Shown: positions 62,882 through 64,000 of the stretch, piece after piece
How positions within the stretch are numbered: position 1 is the first letter of the stretch
Layout of the letters: every line of letters begins with the position of its first letter
Origin: Acididesulfobacillus acetoxydans
Lineage (GTDB): Bacteria > Bacillota > Desulfitobacteriia > Desulfitobacteriales > Desulfitobacteriaceae
Length of the DNA: 64,000 bases
Direction: 5' to 3'
NCBI RefSeq assembly: GCF_902729405.1
Contig: NZ_LR746496.1
Coordinates: 1,302,001-1,366,000, forward strand
The notes under the pieces: model-generated
Databases searched by the model: none
Seen by the model: only the letters and a program-made list of their open reading frames with translations
Told to the model about the DNA's origin: nothing
Position numbers and translations under genes: made by a program

Positions 62882-64000
62882 ATGGATCTTGAATTTATAG
62901 GCAAGATCTACACCTTGACCGGGACTGAGCCGGTCGACTCGATGATCGTCAGGGACAAGAAGATTGTTTATGCAGGTCCAAGGGTTCATGGAATACCAAG
63001 GCAAACAGTTGATTTGGCCGGAGCCATTGTACTGCCTGGATTCGTGGATTGCCATACCCACCCGCTACTGCTTGGCCTTTTACAAAAGCAAATCCGCACC
63101 AATCCGCCTTTACTGAATACTCTTGACGAATTTCTAAAGGCAATAGAGGACAGGGCGAGAGAGATTGAGAAGGGACAGTGGCTTTTGGGCGGTGGATTTG
63201 ACGAGTCCCAATGGAGTCTACCAAGACTACCACAGCGGGACGAGTTGGACCGCGTTTCCGGCGAACACCCTCTATTGATGGTGCGGGCGTGTGGACACAT
63301 CGCAGTCGCAAATTCATTAGCACTTAAATTAGCGGGCATTACGGAAGACTCCGTCGATCCTCAGGGAGGAAAAATAGTTCGCCATGAGGGTTTCTTAACC
63401 GGAGAACTGCAGGAGTCCGCAATCCCGTTAGTGGGCCGGTGTGTCCCAGAGCCAGACCCTTCGGTTACGGCGAGTGCCATTTCAGATGCGAGTAAGTACC
63501 TTGCCTCTCGTGGTGTAACAACCGTATGTGATATGGAAAGTGGAAGTGGCTCGTCTGAAGAATGGGATTTATACAGTGAAGGCTTACGTGAAGGAAATTG
63601 GAAGCAAAGGGTTGGCCTTTTCATAGTCTTTGAGTGGTTTAAGGTTCGTGGCAAGTTACCGCTCCTTGAACCGGGAGTTACGCAGGACTTGAAACTGCTC
63701 GGTCTGAAGGTGTTTGCCGATGGGAGCATTTCGGGACATACGGCGGCTCTACATGAACCCTACCTCCATGATTGGGGTAGGGGAATAATGCGGGTGAGTG
63801 AAAGGGAAATCGAGGAAGCGGCAAGCATGGCTTTAAGTCATGGGCTAAAACTCGCGGTTCATGCCATGGGCGATGCCGCGATTGACCTGGTCGTTACTGC
63901 TCTATCAAAATTTGGGGTCCATGGCGGCGACAGCTTCACGATAGAACACGCCGCACTGCCGACGACTTACGCGCAGGGAATGATGGCTAAGCACGGGATT
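62882..64000 (+). CDS. amidohydrolase (YtcJ-like), 3' end outside window
   Basis: At least 373 residues, open at the right edge. Amidohydrolase-3 family: the metal motif HTH is in LPGFVDCHTHPL, then GGGFDESQW, DGSISGHTAAL, and a later metal His in LAVHAMGDAAID and TIEHAAL. Members hydrolyse N-substituted formamides, imides or other cyclic amides. The ATG follows GAAAGGGTGGGG. If it belonged to the host genes left of the transposon, the mobile DNA has separated it from them. The substrate is unknown. Confidence 0.9.
   Translation, partial: MDLEFIGKIYTLTGTEPVDSMIVRDKKIVYAGPRVHGIPRQTVDLAGAIVLPGFVDCHTHPLLLGLLQKQIRTNPPLLNTLDEFLKAIEDRAREIEKGQWLLGGGFDESQWSLPRLPQRDELDRVSGEHPLLMVRACGHIAVANSLALKLAGITEDSVDPQGGKIVRHEGFLTGELQESAIPLVGRCVPEPDPSVTASAISDASKYLASRGVTTVCDMESGSGSSEEWDLYSEGLREGNWKQRVGLFIVFEWFKVRGKLPLLEPGVTQDLKLLGLKVFADGSISGHTAALHEPYLHDWGRGIMRVSEREIEEAASMALSHGLKLAVHAMGDAAIDLVVTALSKFGVHGGDSFTIEHAALPTTYAQGMMAKHGI

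Overview
The window looks like a chromosome segment of a Gram-positive, probably anaerobic Bacillota (Clostridia-like) bacterium. Reasons: strong AGGAGG-type ribosome sites with frequent GTG/TTG starts, an S-layer-anchored YcdB/SLH protein, an OpuC-type betaine transporter with a lipoprotein binding subunit, corrinoid methyltransferase genes, a cyclic di-AMP riboswitch, and an ECF sigma/zinc-finger anti-sigma pair. GC is moderately high. No rRNA or tRNA gene was seen. The species cannot be fixed from the sequence alone.

Layout. 1-20 kb is ordinary metabolism and envelope: a thiolase; a sulfolipid pair (UDP-sulfoquinovose synthase and sulfoquinovosyltransferase, unusual for this kind of host); a PAP2 phosphatase; an ECF sigma/anti-sigma/membrane-protein operon; a DedA-PAP2 fusion; a beta-hydroxyacid dehydrogenase; a YcdB/SLH surface protein; gamma-glutamyltranspeptidase; glucose-6-phosphate dehydrogenase; a metal-dependent cyclase; and PanB.

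20.6-35.7 kb is the most interesting block. A PAS-AAA-Fis sigma-54 activator is followed by two very good -24/-12 promoters. The first (22581) precedes two non-pyrrolysine MttB-family methyltransferases flanking a histidine/aromatic ammonia-lyase homologue, then a corrinoid protein and a three-subunit molybdenum hydroxylase. The second (31926) precedes a four-gene betaine-type ABC importer. Both promoters have TTTTGCACC sites about 130 bp upstream. The simplest reading is an inducible uptake and degradation system for an N-methylated (betaine-like) aromatic or imidazole amino acid, with methyl groups passed to a corrinoid protein. The substrate is not known.

35.7-50.8 kb holds an apparently orphan c-di-AMP riboswitch, a YopX-like protein, a sigma-region-2 fusion, a P1-family peptidase, a Uma2 gene with an in-frame amber codon, a SEC-C protein, a decayed TnpB element, and a PucR regulator divergent from a beta-alanine (or taurine) catabolic set: semialdehyde dehydrogenase, class III aminotransferase and alanine dehydrogenase.

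50.8-62.6 kb is nested mobile DNA. A multi-gene transposon (DUF6431, DDE transposase, ExeA/TnsC-like ATPase, DUF5348, small ORF) has its transposase gene split by a RIT (recombinases-in-trio) element with perfect 30-bp ends. That element is itself broken by an IS256-family and an IS3-family element, and a second nearly identical IS3 copy splits the transposon's last gene. An amidohydrolase gene runs off the right edge.

Scattered through 1-46 kb are copies and fragments of a multi-hairpin element resembling HEARO/omega RNA. The better copies lie upstream of, and in the same direction as, a gene. Four intergenic regions are long GA-rich low-complexity tracts.
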